Positions 45,323-53,986 of a stretch of 64,000 nt of DNA are shown here, piece by piece (the stretch's first letter is position 1; the number at the start of each line of letters is the position of its first letter). A program made the translations under genes and the position numbers. Location of the stretch: assembly GCA_948441955.1 (NCBI GenBank), contig CAOJQZ010000004.1, forward strand, positions 1 to 64,000, written 5' to 3'. Origin of the DNA: an uncultured Lachnospiraceae bacterium. GTDB lineage: Bacteria > Bacillota > Clostridia > Lachnospirales > Lachnospiraceae. The notes beneath the pieces are model-generated. The model worked only from the letters and a program-made list of their open reading frames with translations, was not told the DNA's origin and did no database searches.

Positions 45323-46288
45323 ATGAAAAAAAGTAGATTGCGGCTTTTTCTGGCTCTGCTGGCCGTATTGGCGGTTCCGGCAGTTTCGGCTGCCGCCGCA
45401 GATACAGGAGAGGAAACCATTGAATTAAGCAGGAGCGGGCAGAATGCAGAGGTGAGAATCGGAATTCCAAAGGCAAAAGGAGAGGGGCTTTCCTCTCTTC
45501 AGTTAAGCCTCAATGTGACGGCAGACAGTCCCGGAGTATCCAATGTTTCCTTTCAGTTTGGCGGACTTGGAAGTGCAAAGGTAAAGGAGTATCGTTACAA
45601 TCAGGAAAGCGGTATTTTAAATCTCTACATTGCAGGAACAGAAGGGATTTTCAGCCAGAGTGACGAAAAGCTTTTTCTTGGGACCATTGCTGTTTCCGAT
45701 GCAAACGGGGCGGCGCAGGCATTTTCTGTCCGTGTACCAGAGGAAGGGGCGCTAAAGTTTCCGGGAGGATCTAAGACAGAGGCAGTAAGTTTTACAGATA
45801 TACCAGAGCTTCATATAAGCTTGGGAGAAAATGCAGATGAGAGTGTACCAGGCGGCAGCGTACCGGGAAATAACGGTGTAACCGGGGGATTTGGAGGAAC
45901 TGCATCGGAGTGGCAGAGCGTCGATGCAGCCAAAGGATATGACAGAAACCGGTATACGAAGGAAAGCTACAAGGTCATGGAGGACGCACTTCAAAAGGCA
46001 GAGAATATATTAAAATCAAAGGATGTCTCGGAAAAAGAAAAGGAAGAGGCCCTTCAAAATCTGGAGAATGCAATGGGAGCGCTGGAAAACAACAGTCCTA
46101 CAAGCGCAGAGGAAAAGCATAGTAAAAGACAGAAGGAATCAGACGGAGCAAGACTTGCACCCTCAAAACCAATTCTGCTCTATGTGATGATTGGTATTCT
46201 TTGTGTTCTTCTTTTCATGGCGGGACTGTACTGGGTTATATACAGGCAGAGTCAAAGAAGACAAGAGTTTTTACAGGGAAAAGGATAA
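45323..46288 (+). CDS. Membrane-anchored cohesin-like protein with FIVAR-type helical domain
   Basis: 321 residues starting 3 bp after the peptidase gene behind GGGGAG. A signal peptide (LRLFLALLAVLAVPAVSAAA), a cohesin-like beta domain (about 30-165; GILNLYIAGTEGIF and LFLGTIAVSDANG fit the cohesin pattern), a Gly-rich linker, a FIVAR-like three-helix stretch (about 205-255) and one C-terminal membrane helix (about 282-305) with a basic tail (RQSQRRQEF). No sortase motif. The natural reading is a surface anchor that holds the dockerin of the neighbouring peptidase. The cohesin call is by pattern and less sure than the topology. Confidence 0.72.
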   Translation: MKKSRLRLFLALLAVLAVPAVSAAAADTGEETIELSRSGQNAEVRIGIPKAKGEGLSSLQLSLNVTADSPGVSNVSFQFGGLGSAKVKEYRYNQESGILNLYIAGTEGIFSQSDEKLFLGTIAVSDANGAAQAFSVRVPEEGALKFPGGSKTEAVSFTDIPELHISLGENADESVPGGSVPGNNGVTGGFGGTASEWQSVDAAKGYDRNRYTKESYKVMEDALQKAENILKSKDVSEKEKEEALQNLENAMGALENNSPTSAEEKHSKRQKESDGARLAPSKPILLYVMIGILCVLLFMAGLYWVIYRQSQRRQEFLQGKG

Positions 46289-46291
46289 CCA

Positions 46292-46320
46292 TGGACTTTA
46301 TAGGGGACACATGGTATACT
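46292..46320 (+). promoter_or_regulatory. Candidate promoter of the YbaK-pentapeptide-ATPase-trmO group (TGGACT-17-TATACT)
   Basis: TGGACT at 46292-46297, 17 bp spacer, TATACT at 46315-46320 with extended TGG; the leader of about 80 bases has no recognised structure. Confidence 0.52.
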
Positions 46321-46404
46321 GTATTTGCTTCGGGAGTATATGATTTTTATGCTCTGTGAGATATGGAGTATGCCCGAAAAGAGAGATAACGGAGGAATAC
46401 TATT

Positions 46405-46941
46405 ATGTATATCAGCGAAATTACAACCTCGGCGCCTAAAGATGAGAGGATGCCCTTAGAACGGAAAATGTACGAGACATTAGATAAGCTTAAGATTCCC
46501 TATGAGCGTGTGGATAATGATCCGGCGGCCTCTATGGAGGAGTGCGCGGCGATTGACAGGGCAATCGGGACAGAGATTCGTAAGAATGTCTTTCTGTGCA
46601 ACCAGAAGAAAACTACTTTTTTCCTTCTGGTTATGCCTGCGGATAAGGCATTTGATACGGCTTCCTTCAGTAAGAAGCTTGGAGTGTCCCACATGTCCTT
46701 TGCACCGCCGGAGAAGATGCTGGAGCATTTAGGGACAACGCCGGGTTCGGCCAGCGTTGCCGGACTTCTTACGGACGAGGACGATTATGTGCAGGTAATT
46801 ATTGATAAAGAGGTTGCAAAAAGCGAGTGGTTTGGATGTAATCCGGGGATTAATACCAGCCATTTGAAATTTAAGACTGAGGATCTTTTGAAAAAATTTC
46901 TGCCCCATATTCATCATAGACCGCGAATTGTAGAACTGTAA
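46405..46941 (+). CDS. YbaK/ProRS-associated domain protein (Ala-tRNA-Pro type deacylase)
   Basis: 178 residues. The YbaK/ProX pattern is present: IRKNVFLCNQKKTTFFLLVMPADK (in pieces) with the conserved lysine of KNVF, then HLGTTPGSASVAGLL and CNPGINTSHLKF. Homologues (ProXp-ala, former PrdX) clear mischarged Ala-tRNA-Pro in trans. GGAGG lies 9 bases upstream of the ATG. It heads a group with a pentapeptide protein, an ATPase and the tRNA methylase TrmO. Confidence 0.85.
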   Translation: MYISEITTSAPKDERMPLERKMYETLDKLKIPYERVDNDPAASMEECAAIDRAIGTEIRKNVFLCNQKKTTFFLLVMPADKAFDTASFSKKLGVSHMSFAPPEKMLEHLGTTPGSASVAGLLTDEDDYVQVIIDKEVAKSEWFGCNPGINTSHLKFKTEDLLKKFLPHIHHRPRIVEL

Positions 46942-46962
46942 ACTTTTGAAAGAGGATTTGTT

Positions 46963-47664
46963 ATGCGGAAAATGTCGGAAGATGAACTTAAGAGCCGGAT
47001 TGCAAAAAGGAAAGAAGGAGAGCGTCTGTCCCTCTGCTCCTGCGAGTTCTATGGGATGGATCTGAGAGGATGGCGGCTTTCTGATATTGATTTTACTTTA
47101 AGCTCTTTTCAGGAGGTTATTCTGGACGGCGCGGTTTTTTCCGGCAGCAGTGTGGAGAACGCGCTGTTTGACGGCTGCTCCATGAGTAGGGCGGATTTTC
47201 GGAATTCCCGTATGGTTACGGCATCTTTCCGTTACTGCGATATGCGGGAATGTGATATCCGGGGTGCAGATCTGTTCGGAGCAGTTTTGGAATATGCAAA
47301 GCTTGAAGGAATTATTTCCGACAAGAGTACCAAATGGTTTCGGCTTCATTGTCCGGAGAAGGGAGCATTTCTCGCATATAAAAAATGTATGAATGATCGT
47401 CTGGTACAACTTCTTGTACCTGCGGATGCAAAACGGACCTCAGCTACCCGTCCGTCCTGCCGCTGCAGCAAGGCAAAGGTACTGACGATCAAAAGCTTCG
47501 ATTACCGGGAGAGCTTTGACGAAGCATGGTCTTTGGTAGACGAAAATTTTGTTTACAGAAAAGGACAATGGGTGGAAGTAACGGATTTTAATGAGGATAG
47601 ATGGCAGGATTCCACTACCGGAATTCATTTTTGGCTGACGCGGGAGGAGGCAAAGGCATATTGA
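46963..47664 (+). CDS. Pentapeptide-repeat protein with C-terminal extension
   Basis: 233 residues. Residues about 35-115 form A(D/N)LxX-type repeats (LRGWRLSDIDF, LDGAVFSGSSVENALF, SRADFRNSRMV, IRGADLFGAVLEYAKLEG), building a short right-handed beta-helix. The C-terminal half has ESFDEAWSLVDENFVYRKGQ, similar to the DUF5758 type tail seen on such proteins. Function unknown; some relatives mimic DNA or protect gyrase, but nothing here shows that. RBS AGAGGA. It ends 2 bp before the ATPase gene. Confidence 0.82.
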   Translation: MRKMSEDELKSRIAKRKEGERLSLCSCEFYGMDLRGWRLSDIDFTLSSFQEVILDGAVFSGSSVENALFDGCSMSRADFRNSRMVTASFRYCDMRECDIRGADLFGAVLEYAKLEGIISDKSTKWFRLHCPEKGAFLAYKKCMNDRLVQLLVPADAKRTSATRPSCRCSKAKVLTIKSFDYRESFDEAWSLVDENFVYRKGQWVEVTDFNEDRWQDSTTGIHFWLTREEAKAY

Positions 47665-47666
47665 TT

Positions 47667-49370
47667 ATGAAAACAGCAGAGGAATTAAGACAGTTATTAT
47701 ACAGTATTGACAGAAAGGGCTATCCGGCATATAAGGGAACAAAGGGGAGCTACCGTTTCGGGAAATATGTGCTGGTTATCGATCATGTACAGGGGGATCC
47801 GTTTGCGGCGCCGTCTAAGCTTCATATTGAAGTGGAGGGGAAGACGGCGGCATTTCCGGAAAGACTTTATGATAAAAAACATAAGCGTGTTGCACTGCAG
47901 GACTACCTGACCAGATGCTTTGAAAAGCAGACGGCCGAGTATTCCTTTCAGGCTAAGGGTTCAGGAAAAAGCGGTATCCTGTCTGTAACAAGATGCGGGC
48001 AGGAGATATTGGAGCGCAGCGCCTGTACGGTGAATCCGGCCAATGGAGCTGTGATCGTGCGCTTTGAGGCAGGATTTCCGGCCAATGGAAGAACCATTAA
48101 TGCAAGAGAACTTATGAAGATTTTGTTTGATTTTCTGCCGGAATGCGTGGAGAACGCATTGCTTTACAGAAATCAGGACCGTACCAGAGCAGAAAAGGTG
48201 ATGGAGCTCTCCGAGGACAGGGAGTATATCCGAAGCCGTTTAGGAGAGCTGGGCCTTGTGGCTTTTGTGGCAAACGGCGCTGTCCTGCCCCGGGAATCAG
48301 GAGTTTCCCAGCGTCCTATGAAAGGGGCGGTGAAATTTGTATCGCCGGAATCTATGGAGGTATCTATGAATCTTCCATATAAAGGGAAGATTACCGGAAT
48401 GGGGATTAAAAGGGGAATTACCCTTATTGTAGGCGGCGGATATCACGGTAAGTCTACTCTTCTTAAAGCGCTTGAAGCAGGGGTATATCCCCACATTGCC
48501 GGTGATGGGAGGGAGTATGTAGTGACAGAGGACTGTGCGGTTAAGATTCGCGCGGAAGATGGGCGGAGCATTAAACGGACAGATATTTCCATGTTTATTA
48601 ACGACCTGCCAAACGGAAAGAATACAAAGGCATTTTCAACAGAGGATGCAAGCGGCAGTACTTCTCAGGCAGCAAATGTGATTGAAGCGATGGAAGCGGG
48701 AGCAAGTACATTTTTTATTGATGAGGATACAAGCGCCACTAATTTTATGGTGCGGGACGAGTTGATGCAGCAGGTCATTCACCGGGACATGGAACCGATT
48801 ACGCCTTTTATTGAAAGAATGCAGGATTTGTATGGGCTTTTAGGGATTTCTACAGTTCTTGTTGCAGGAAGCTCAGGCGCCTATTTTCAGGCGGCTGATA
48901 CGGTTGTGCAGATGGACCGTTATGTTCCGAGGGAGATTACGGCGCGGGCGAAGGAGGCGGCAGCCGCCTATCCATCCCTAGAGCTTCCCAAGGAAGGGGC
49001 AAAGAAGCCTTCCTTTGAGAGAAGGCCGCGGAAAAATCCGGGGATTATCCATAAGGGGCGGATTAAGATTAAGACAATGGGAAAGGACGGTGTGCAGCTT
49101 AATCACGAGACTGTAGATCTGCGGTATGTGGAACAGCTTGTGGATTATGAGCAGCTTACCTGTCTTGGATATATGCTGAAGCATATGGAGGAAGAGCTGT
49201 TTGACGGAAAGAAAACGGTACAGGATATTGTAGAAGGGTTCGTGGGGGAGATAGAAAAAAAGGGCTTTGAGACAGTAAACGACAGGGGATATCTTGCCGG
49301 AAATCTGGCGCTTCCAAGAAGACAGGAAGTCTATGCATGCGTGAACCGCTACCGGGGGCTTAAGCTTTGA
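47667..49370 (+). CDS. ABC-class P-loop ATPase (PF09818-like)
   Basis: About 567 residues of the predicted 'ATPase of the ABC class' family, which lacks transporter partners. An N-terminal domain of ~240 residues is followed by Walker A VGGGYHGKSTLL, a signature-like SGSTSQA, and Walker B TFFIDEDTSATNF. The C-terminal region carries VLVAGSSGAYFQAADTV and a small end domain. Its role is not established. ATG 47667 comes 2 bp after the pentapeptide gene; AAAGG lies 10 bases upstream. Overlaps trmO by 4 bp (TTGA). Confidence 0.86.
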   Translation: MKTAEELRQLLYSIDRKGYPAYKGTKGSYRFGKYVLVIDHVQGDPFAAPSKLHIEVEGKTAAFPERLYDKKHKRVALQDYLTRCFEKQTAEYSFQAKGSGKSGILSVTRCGQEILERSACTVNPANGAVIVRFEAGFPANGRTINARELMKILFDFLPECVENALLYRNQDRTRAEKVMELSEDREYIRSRLGELGLVAFVANGAVLPRESGVSQRPMKGAVKFVSPESMEVSMNLPYKGKITGMGIKRGITLIVGGGYHGKSTLLKALEAGVYPHIAGDGREYVVTEDCAVKIRAEDGRSIKRTDISMFINDLPNGKNTKAFSTEDASGSTSQAANVIEAMEAGASTFFIDEDTSATNFMVRDELMQQVIHRDMEPITPFIERMQDLYGLLGISTVLVAGSSGAYFQAADTVVQMDRYVPREITARAKEAAAAYPSLELPKEGAKKPSFERRPRKNPGIIHKGRIKIKTMGKDGVQLNHETVDLRYVEQLVDYEQLTCLGYMLKHMEEELFDGKKTVQDIVEGFVGEIEKKGFETVNDRGYLAGNLALPRRQEVYACVNRYRGLKL

Positions 49371-50035
49371 CGCTTAAGGTTATCGCACGGGTCTATACAG
49401 ATTTTCCTGAGAAATTCGGCGTGCCTAGGCAGAGCGGTCTTGCGGATACGAAGGGAAGGATCGTGTTTGAGCCGGAGTATGGAAAACCGGAGGCTTTAAA
49501 AGGAATCGAGGAGTTTTCTTATCTGTGGATCTTATGGGGTTTTTCCGAGGTGCCGGAAGGGAAATGGAGTCCCACGGTGCGTCCGCCGAGGCTGGGAGGA
49601 AATAAGCGTGAGGGCGTGTTTGCTACCCGTTCTCCTTTCCGCCCCAACCCTGTGGGATTGTCCTGTGTGAAACTGGAGGGAATTGAAAAAAGGCCGGAGG
49701 GTCTTGCGCTTAGTGTGTCAGGGGTAGATATGACGGACGGAACGCCGGTTTATGATATCAAGCCGTATCTCTCCTATGTAGATTCTCATCCGGATGCAGA
49801 GGAAGGATTTGCCGGTGATGTAAAGGGATACAGGCTTTCTATAGATTTCCCTGAAAAGTGGTATAACAGAGTGCCAAAAGAGCACCGTGAGGTGCTGAAA
49901 GAAATACTGAGCCAGGACCCAAGACCCGCCTATCAGGAAAACCCTCAGCGGGTGTATGGGATGACATATGCGGGGATGGAAATACGGTTTATCGTAAAAG
50001 ACAAAATTTTAACAGTGTGCGGAGTGATTTTGTAA
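49367..50035 (+). CDS. tsaA: tRNA (N6-threonylcarbamoyladenosine37-N6)-methyltransferase TrmO
   Basis: 222 residues. The TrmO beta-barrel is clear: FGVPRQSGLADTKGRIVFEP, LWGFSE, RPPRLGGNKREGVFATRSPFRPNPVGLS (in short motifs) and VSGVDMTDGTPVYDIKPYL. It methylates t6A37 of tRNA with SAM. Start is a TTG overlapping the stop of the ATPase gene (TTGA), indicating coupling. The C-terminal extension of about 60 residues is typical of bacterial members. Confidence 0.92.
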   Translation: MTLKVIARVYTDFPEKFGVPRQSGLADTKGRIVFEPEYGKPEALKGIEEFSYLWILWGFSEVPEGKWSPTVRPPRLGGNKREGVFATRSPFRPNPVGLSCVKLEGIEKRPEGLALSVSGVDMTDGTPVYDIKPYLSYVDSHPDAEEGFAGDVKGYRLSIDFPEKWYNRVPKEHREVLKEILSQDPRPAYQENPQRVYGMTYAGMEIRFIVKDKILTVCGVIL

Positions 50036-50042
50036 AGAATAG

Positions 50043-50088
50043 AAAAAGACAGAGCATGCGGAAATTTGCGAATATGCCCTGTCTTTTT
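50043..50088. terminator. Bidirectional terminator between trmO and the M42 gene
   Basis: AAAAAGACAG and CTGTCTTTTT outer arms with inner GCAT/ATGC pairing; it serves the two convergent genes. Confidence 0.85.
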
Positions 50089-50112
50089 ATCGTATATACA
50101 GATTTCAGAAAG

Positions 50113-51120
50113 CTATTGTACAAATGCTTTCAAAAGCTTATAGGTATTCATCACTCCGTCTGTATGTGACCTTTCATAGTTATGGGAGGCATACACGCCT
50201 GGACCGATGAGGCCGTGGCGGATGTCATGGCCGCTCTTTAACGCGGCGCCTGCGTCAGAAGAGTAGTGGGGATAAATGTCTACGGCATAGTCAAGCTCAT
50301 ACTCTTTTGCCAGATCAATCAGCCTTGTAGTGGTTTCATAGTCATAAGGTCCGCCGGAATCTTTGGAACAGATAGAAACCATGTGCTCGTCACAATCCAG
50401 ACCGTCGCCTACGCAGCCCATATCTACAGATACAATTTCCATTGTGTCAGCAGGAAGTACAGAGGCACCGTGTCCTACTTCTTCATAGACAGTGAAAAGA
50501 AGTGTCACTTTACGACTTAGAGAGAGGCCTTCCTCCTTTACTGCCTTTGCCAGTCCCAGAAGGATGGCGGCGGAGAGCTTGTCATCTAAAAAACGGCTCT
50601 TAATATATCCGCTCTCTGTAATAACGGTGCGCGGGTCCATTGCTATAAAGTCTCCATTCTGGATACCTAGTTTTTTCACACCTTTCTTTGAATGAACATT
50701 TTCATCCAGAAGAATTTCCATGTGGGATTCTGTTTTCTCTTTCTTTTTATCCGCTACATGTGCCGAGGGCTCAGTGTTTAACACAACGCCTGTATAAACA
50801 CGTCCGTCCCGGGTATGTATCGTGCAGTTTTCGCCGTCGCAGGTATCCCACTGGTGTCCGCCGACAGTTGTGGGGCGGAGACGGCCGCTGTCCTTGATTT
50901 TTCTAACCATAGCGCCCAGCGTATCCAGATGAGCCGATAAAACGAGCGGATTTTCCGAACCTCCTAAAGTAACATATACGTTGCCCTTATTTGACAATTC
51001 TGGCTGATAACCCATACCGCGCAACTGCTCTAATACATATTCAGCAACCTGCCGGGTATATCCGGAGGGACTTGGAATGGCTGTGAGCGCTGATAACTGT
51101 TCTAAAATATAGTCTTTCAT
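50113..51120 (-). CDS. M42 family metallo-aminopeptidase
   Basis: 335 residues. Metal ligands of the M42/FrvX family are visible: SAHLDTLG, the loop SRFLDDKLS, TVYEEVGHGAS with catalytic Glu, VSVDMGCVG, and the C-terminal SHTDG. These enzymes form tetrahedral dodecamers and trim short peptides in the cytoplasm. It is divergent from the RpiR regulator and the peptide transporter, so it probably degrades the imported peptides. RBS AAAGGGGG. Confidence 0.92.
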   Translation of the reverse strand: MKDYILEQLSALTAIPSPSGYTRQVAEYVLEQLRGMGYQPELSNKGNVYVTLGGSENPLVLSAHLDTLGAMVRKIKDSGRLRPTTVGGHQWDTCDGENCTIHTRDGRVYTGVVLNTEPSAHVADKKKEKTESHMEILLDENVHSKKGVKKLGIQNGDFIAMDPRTVITESGYIKSRFLDDKLSAAILLGLAKAVKEEGLSLSRKVTLLFTVYEEVGHGASVLPADTMEIVSVDMGCVGDGLDCDEHMVSICSKDSGGPYDYETTTRLIDLAKEYELDYAVDIYPHYSSDAGAALKSGHDIRHGLIGPGVYASHNYERSHTDGVMNTYKLLKAFVQ

Positions 51121-51167
51121 ATAAGATCCCCCTTTGCTTTGTTTCTATTTTTAATACAGCATTTACT

Positions 51168-51196
51168 ATGATAATCTTTCAGTGTGAAATATGCAA
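51168..51196 (-). promoter_or_regulatory. Candidate promoter of the M42 gene (TTGCAT-17-TATCAT)
   Basis: On the minus strand, TTGCAT (51191-51196) and TATCAT (51168-51173); the -35 is weak. Back-to-back with the regulator promoter. Confidence 0.38.
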
Positions 51197-51202
51197 GTCC
51201 TG

Positions 51203-51231
51203 TTGCGAAAAAATTTAATAAATAGTATAAT
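51203..51231 (+). promoter_or_regulatory. Promoter of the RpiR regulator (TTGCGA-17-TATAAT)
   Basis: TTGCGA at 51203-51208 and TATAAT at 51226-51231 with a 17 bp spacer. Confidence 0.65.
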
Positions 51232-51266
51232 TAATATTATAGAATGGGCAACAGGATGGAAATTTG

Positions 51267-52121
51267 ATGGAAACAGATATTATGATGCGGATAGAGAGAT
51301 ATTATCCGTCCATGACAAAAAAGCAAAAGCAGATAGCAGATTACATTAAGGAAAATATTGATACAATGGCATTTATAACACTGCGGGATATGAGCCGGGA
51401 GCTTGGGGTTACGGAAATTACGATCTTAAATACCTGTAAAGTAATGGGATACAGCAGTTTCAATGAAGTGAAGTATGAGGTGCGGAAATATATTAATATT
51501 AACCGGAGAATTGGCCTGTATCAGCAGAATGATTATTTTAACACGGATGTGCCGGAGTATGAGCTGAATGATAAAGAGCGTCTTCTTGCAGATATTTGTA
51601 TGGAAGAAAGAGGACTTTTTGATGAGTTTACAAGGAATTTTGACAGCCGGCATTTTATGGAAACGGCACGGCTTTTTTTCCGTTATCCGAAAATTGTGCT
51701 GTGCGGAAGAGGAATGTCGTATATTATCTGTCAGTGGCTTGCCTCGGATCTTGCAGGCGCCCAGGTGCCTTCTATGATTGTAAACACAGAACTGAATGAA
51801 AGCGTCTATTCAGCCCTCCCGGCGTTGGATCTGAACACATTGCTTGTGGCTGTTACCTTTCCAGATTACTATTTTATGACGGAGCAGATTGCCAGATACG
51901 CAAAAAAGAAGGGAGCAAAGGTATTGGGCATTACAGACAGCCCAGAAGCAGATATTGTGCAGTATACGGACGAGCTTCTGACAGTGCGTTCTACAACAAG
52001 AATGTTTCTGAATACGGCATCTGCACCTATGGCCCTGATTAATCTTTTGGTATCGGCCATAAAAATTGAAGGCGACATGGATAAGGAAGATATAGGGGGA
52101 GAGTTTGGAAAGCTCTTTTAG
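51267..52121 (+). CDS. MurR/RpiR family transcriptional regulator
   Basis: 284 residues: an N-terminal HTH (SMTKKQKQIADYIKEN, LRDMSRELGVTEITILNTCK) and a C-terminal SIS sugar-isomerase-like domain (IVLCGRGMSYIICQWLASDL, VAVTFPDYYFMTEQIARYA, LGITDSPEAD). SIS domains normally bind phosphosugars, yet the neighbours handle peptides, so the ligand may be a muropeptide-like or glycosylated compound. ATG 51267 is preferred to the TTG just before it; AGGATGG lies upstream. Terminator follows. Confidence 0.9.
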   Translation: METDIMMRIERYYPSMTKKQKQIADYIKENIDTMAFITLRDMSRELGVTEITILNTCKVMGYSSFNEVKYEVRKYININRRIGLYQQNDYFNTDVPEYELNDKERLLADICMEERGLFDEFTRNFDSRHFMETARLFFRYPKIVLCGRGMSYIICQWLASDLAGAQVPSMIVNTELNESVYSALPALDLNTLLVAVTFPDYYFMTEQIARYAKKKGAKVLGITDSPEADIVQYTDELLTVRSTTRMFLNTASAPMALINLLVSAIKIEGDMDKEDIGGEFGKLF

Positions 52122-52166
52122 GAAAAATAAAAATTTTTTGGTTAAAATATAATAAATACTATAATA

Positions 52167-52204
52167 GAAAATATGCAATTTATACAAAATTGCATATTTT
52201 TTTA
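52167..52204 (+). terminator. Terminator after the RpiR gene
   Basis: AAAATATGCAATTT pairs with AAATTGCATATTTT around ATACA; a T run follows. Confidence 0.8.
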
Positions 52205-52232
52205 TATATCTATATCCAAAAACTGTAGCGTT

Positions 52233-52241
52233 TGCTATAAT
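52233..52241 (+). promoter_or_regulatory. Extended -10 promoter of the opp operon (TGCTATAAT)
   Basis: TGC directly precedes TATAAT (52236-52241); the -35 region at 17 bp (TATCCA) is poor, as is common with extended -10 promoters. It lies about 70 bases before oppA. Confidence 0.5.
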
Positions 52242-52258
52242 AGATGAAAACTATAGAA

Positions 52259-52287
52259 TATATAGAAAAAACATATATTTCTATATA
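52259..52287. promoter_or_regulatory. Inverted repeat between promoter and oppA, candidate RpiR operator
   Basis: Perfect 10-bp arms TATATAGAAA (52259-52268) and TTTCTATATA (52278-52287) with a 9-bp spacer. A smaller CTATA/TATAG dyad overlaps at 52251-52265. The location just downstream of the -10 suits a repressor site. Confidence 0.5.
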
Positions 52288-52313
52288 AAATGAATGAAGG
52301 AGGTTTTATGTTT

Positions 52314-53969
52314 ATGAAAAAGAAATTATCAGCAGCGCTGCTTGTGACGGCAATGACTCTGTCACTGACAGCATGCGGAGGCGGAGACTCGAAAAGCTCC
52401 GATGGGGGAGCAGAGCAGTATTATAATACCTATATTGCTTCAGAGCCTTCCACACTCAGTACCCTGATGGGGAATGACATCTACGGATGGGAAGTGAACA
52501 AGAACACCCTGGAGCCATTGACACGGCTGGTAGAAAAGGACGGCAAGCAGGAGCGTGAAGGCGCAGGAGCAGAAAGCTGGGAATCCAATGAAGACGGAAC
52601 AGTATGGACCTTTAAGCTCCGTGATAACAAGTGGTCTGACGGACAGGCAGTTACAGCGGCAGATTATGCCTATGGCATTGCCCAGACATTAAATCCGGAA
52701 ACCGGTTCTCCCAATTCCTACTTTACAGCAGATTACATTAAGAACGGAAGCAAGGTGGTAAACGGCGAGCTTCCTGTAGAGGAGCTTGGCGTCAAGGCAG
52801 TAGACGATAAGACGCTGGAGATTACTCTGGAGGCTCCTACGCCTTATTTTATGGCGATTACAGATACAAGGGCCTGCTACCCGGTACGTCAGGATATTGC
52901 AGAAAAGCACGGGGAGGCTTATGGTTCCGAGCTTGAGACCCTTGTATTTAACGGCCCCTTTAAGGTAGAGTCCTGGACGCATAACTCTGAGATTAAGCTT
53001 GTAAAGAACCCAGATTACTGGGATGCTGAAAATGTAAAGCTTGACAGGGTTAATTACGCTATCGTAAATGATGAGAATACAAGATTCAATTCCTTTGAAA
53101 GCGGCGCCCTGGATTATGTTTCTGTTGGTTCCGAGGAGTGGGCAGGCCGTTTTGACAAGAAGGAGGGCGTAGAGAGGGTAGACTCTACGATTCCGGAGCT
53201 TCGTTTTGACTTTTTCAATACAGAGGATGAGCTTTTCAGCAATTTAAATATCCGCAAGGCATTTGTACTTGCTGTTGACAGAGAGGACATGCTGAAGACC
53301 ATTTATCAGGATATGCATGAAGTGGCTTACTTCTGGGTTCCGAAGGCAATTAACACCGGAGAAAATGGTGAATACCGCTCTCAGGTGGAGGCGCCTCTTG
53401 AGAAGATGGCAAAAGAGAATGACGCAAAGGAGCTTCTGCTGCAGGGAATGAAAGAGTTAGGTCTGGGCGATGATCCGTCCAAGATTACTGTAAAATATGA
53501 TCTGAGCGGTACGACGCAGTGGTCACGGAACTACGGCGAGTATGTACAGCAGAAATACAAAGAAATTCTTGGCGTAAATATAGAGCTTAACTTTAATGAG
53601 TGGTCAACCTTCCAGCAGAAGACAAACAGCGGTGATTATCAGATGGGAAATATGCTCTGGTCAACAGATTATGATGATCCTATGTCCATGATTTCCCTGT
53701 TTACAACAGAGAATTCCGGTAACATCCCTACCAGATGGTCTAATGAAAAGTTTGATGATTTGATTGAACAGGCAAGCAGAGAGATGGATGAGAATAAGAG
53801 AGTTGAGCTTTATTCCCAGGCAGAGCAGGTGCTCTTTGAAGAGGGATGCAATGTCTGCCCGCTGATAAATGATCAAAAGCATATCTTTTATTACAGCTAT
53901 GTGAAGAACTTAAATAAGCTTGAAACAACAACTTCAGGACTTAAGTATGTTTCCATTGAGGGAAGATAA
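52314..53969 (+). CDS. oppA: Peptide ABC transporter substrate-binding lipoprotein
   Basis: About 551 residues of the SBP_bac_5 family. Lipoprotein signal KKKLSAALLVTAMTLSLTAC with the lipidated Cys21, then the family pattern (TYIASEPSTLSTLMGNDIYG; WTFKLRDNKWSDGQAVTAADYAYG in parts; NPETGSPNSY). It captures oligopeptides outside the cell. Two ATGs (52308 and 52314) follow AAGGAGG; 52314 has the better spacing and gives a normal signal peptide. Upstream candidate 52290 lies before the binding site and is rejected. Confidence 0.94.
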   Translation: MKKKLSAALLVTAMTLSLTACGGGDSKSSDGGAEQYYNTYIASEPSTLSTLMGNDIYGWEVNKNTLEPLTRLVEKDGKQEREGAGAESWESNEDGTVWTFKLRDNKWSDGQAVTAADYAYGIAQTLNPETGSPNSYFTADYIKNGSKVVNGELPVEELGVKAVDDKTLEITLEAPTPYFMAITDTRACYPVRQDIAEKHGEAYGSELETLVFNGPFKVESWTHNSEIKLVKNPDYWDAENVKLDRVNYAIVNDENTRFNSFESGALDYVSVGSEEWAGRFDKKEGVERVDSTIPELRFDFFNTEDELFSNLNIRKAFVLAVDREDMLKTIYQDMHEVAYFWVPKAINTGENGEYRSQVEAPLEKMAKENDAKELLLQGMKELGLGDDPSKITVKYDLSGTTQWSRNYGEYVQQKYKEILGVNIELNFNEWSTFQQKTNSGDYQMGNMLWSTDYDDPMSMISLFTTENSGNIPTRWSNEKFDDLIEQASREMDENKRVELYSQAEQVLFEEGCNVCPLINDQKHIFYYSYVKNLNKLETTTSGLKYVSIEGR

Positions 53970-53986
53970 TCATTTGTAAATGGCGG

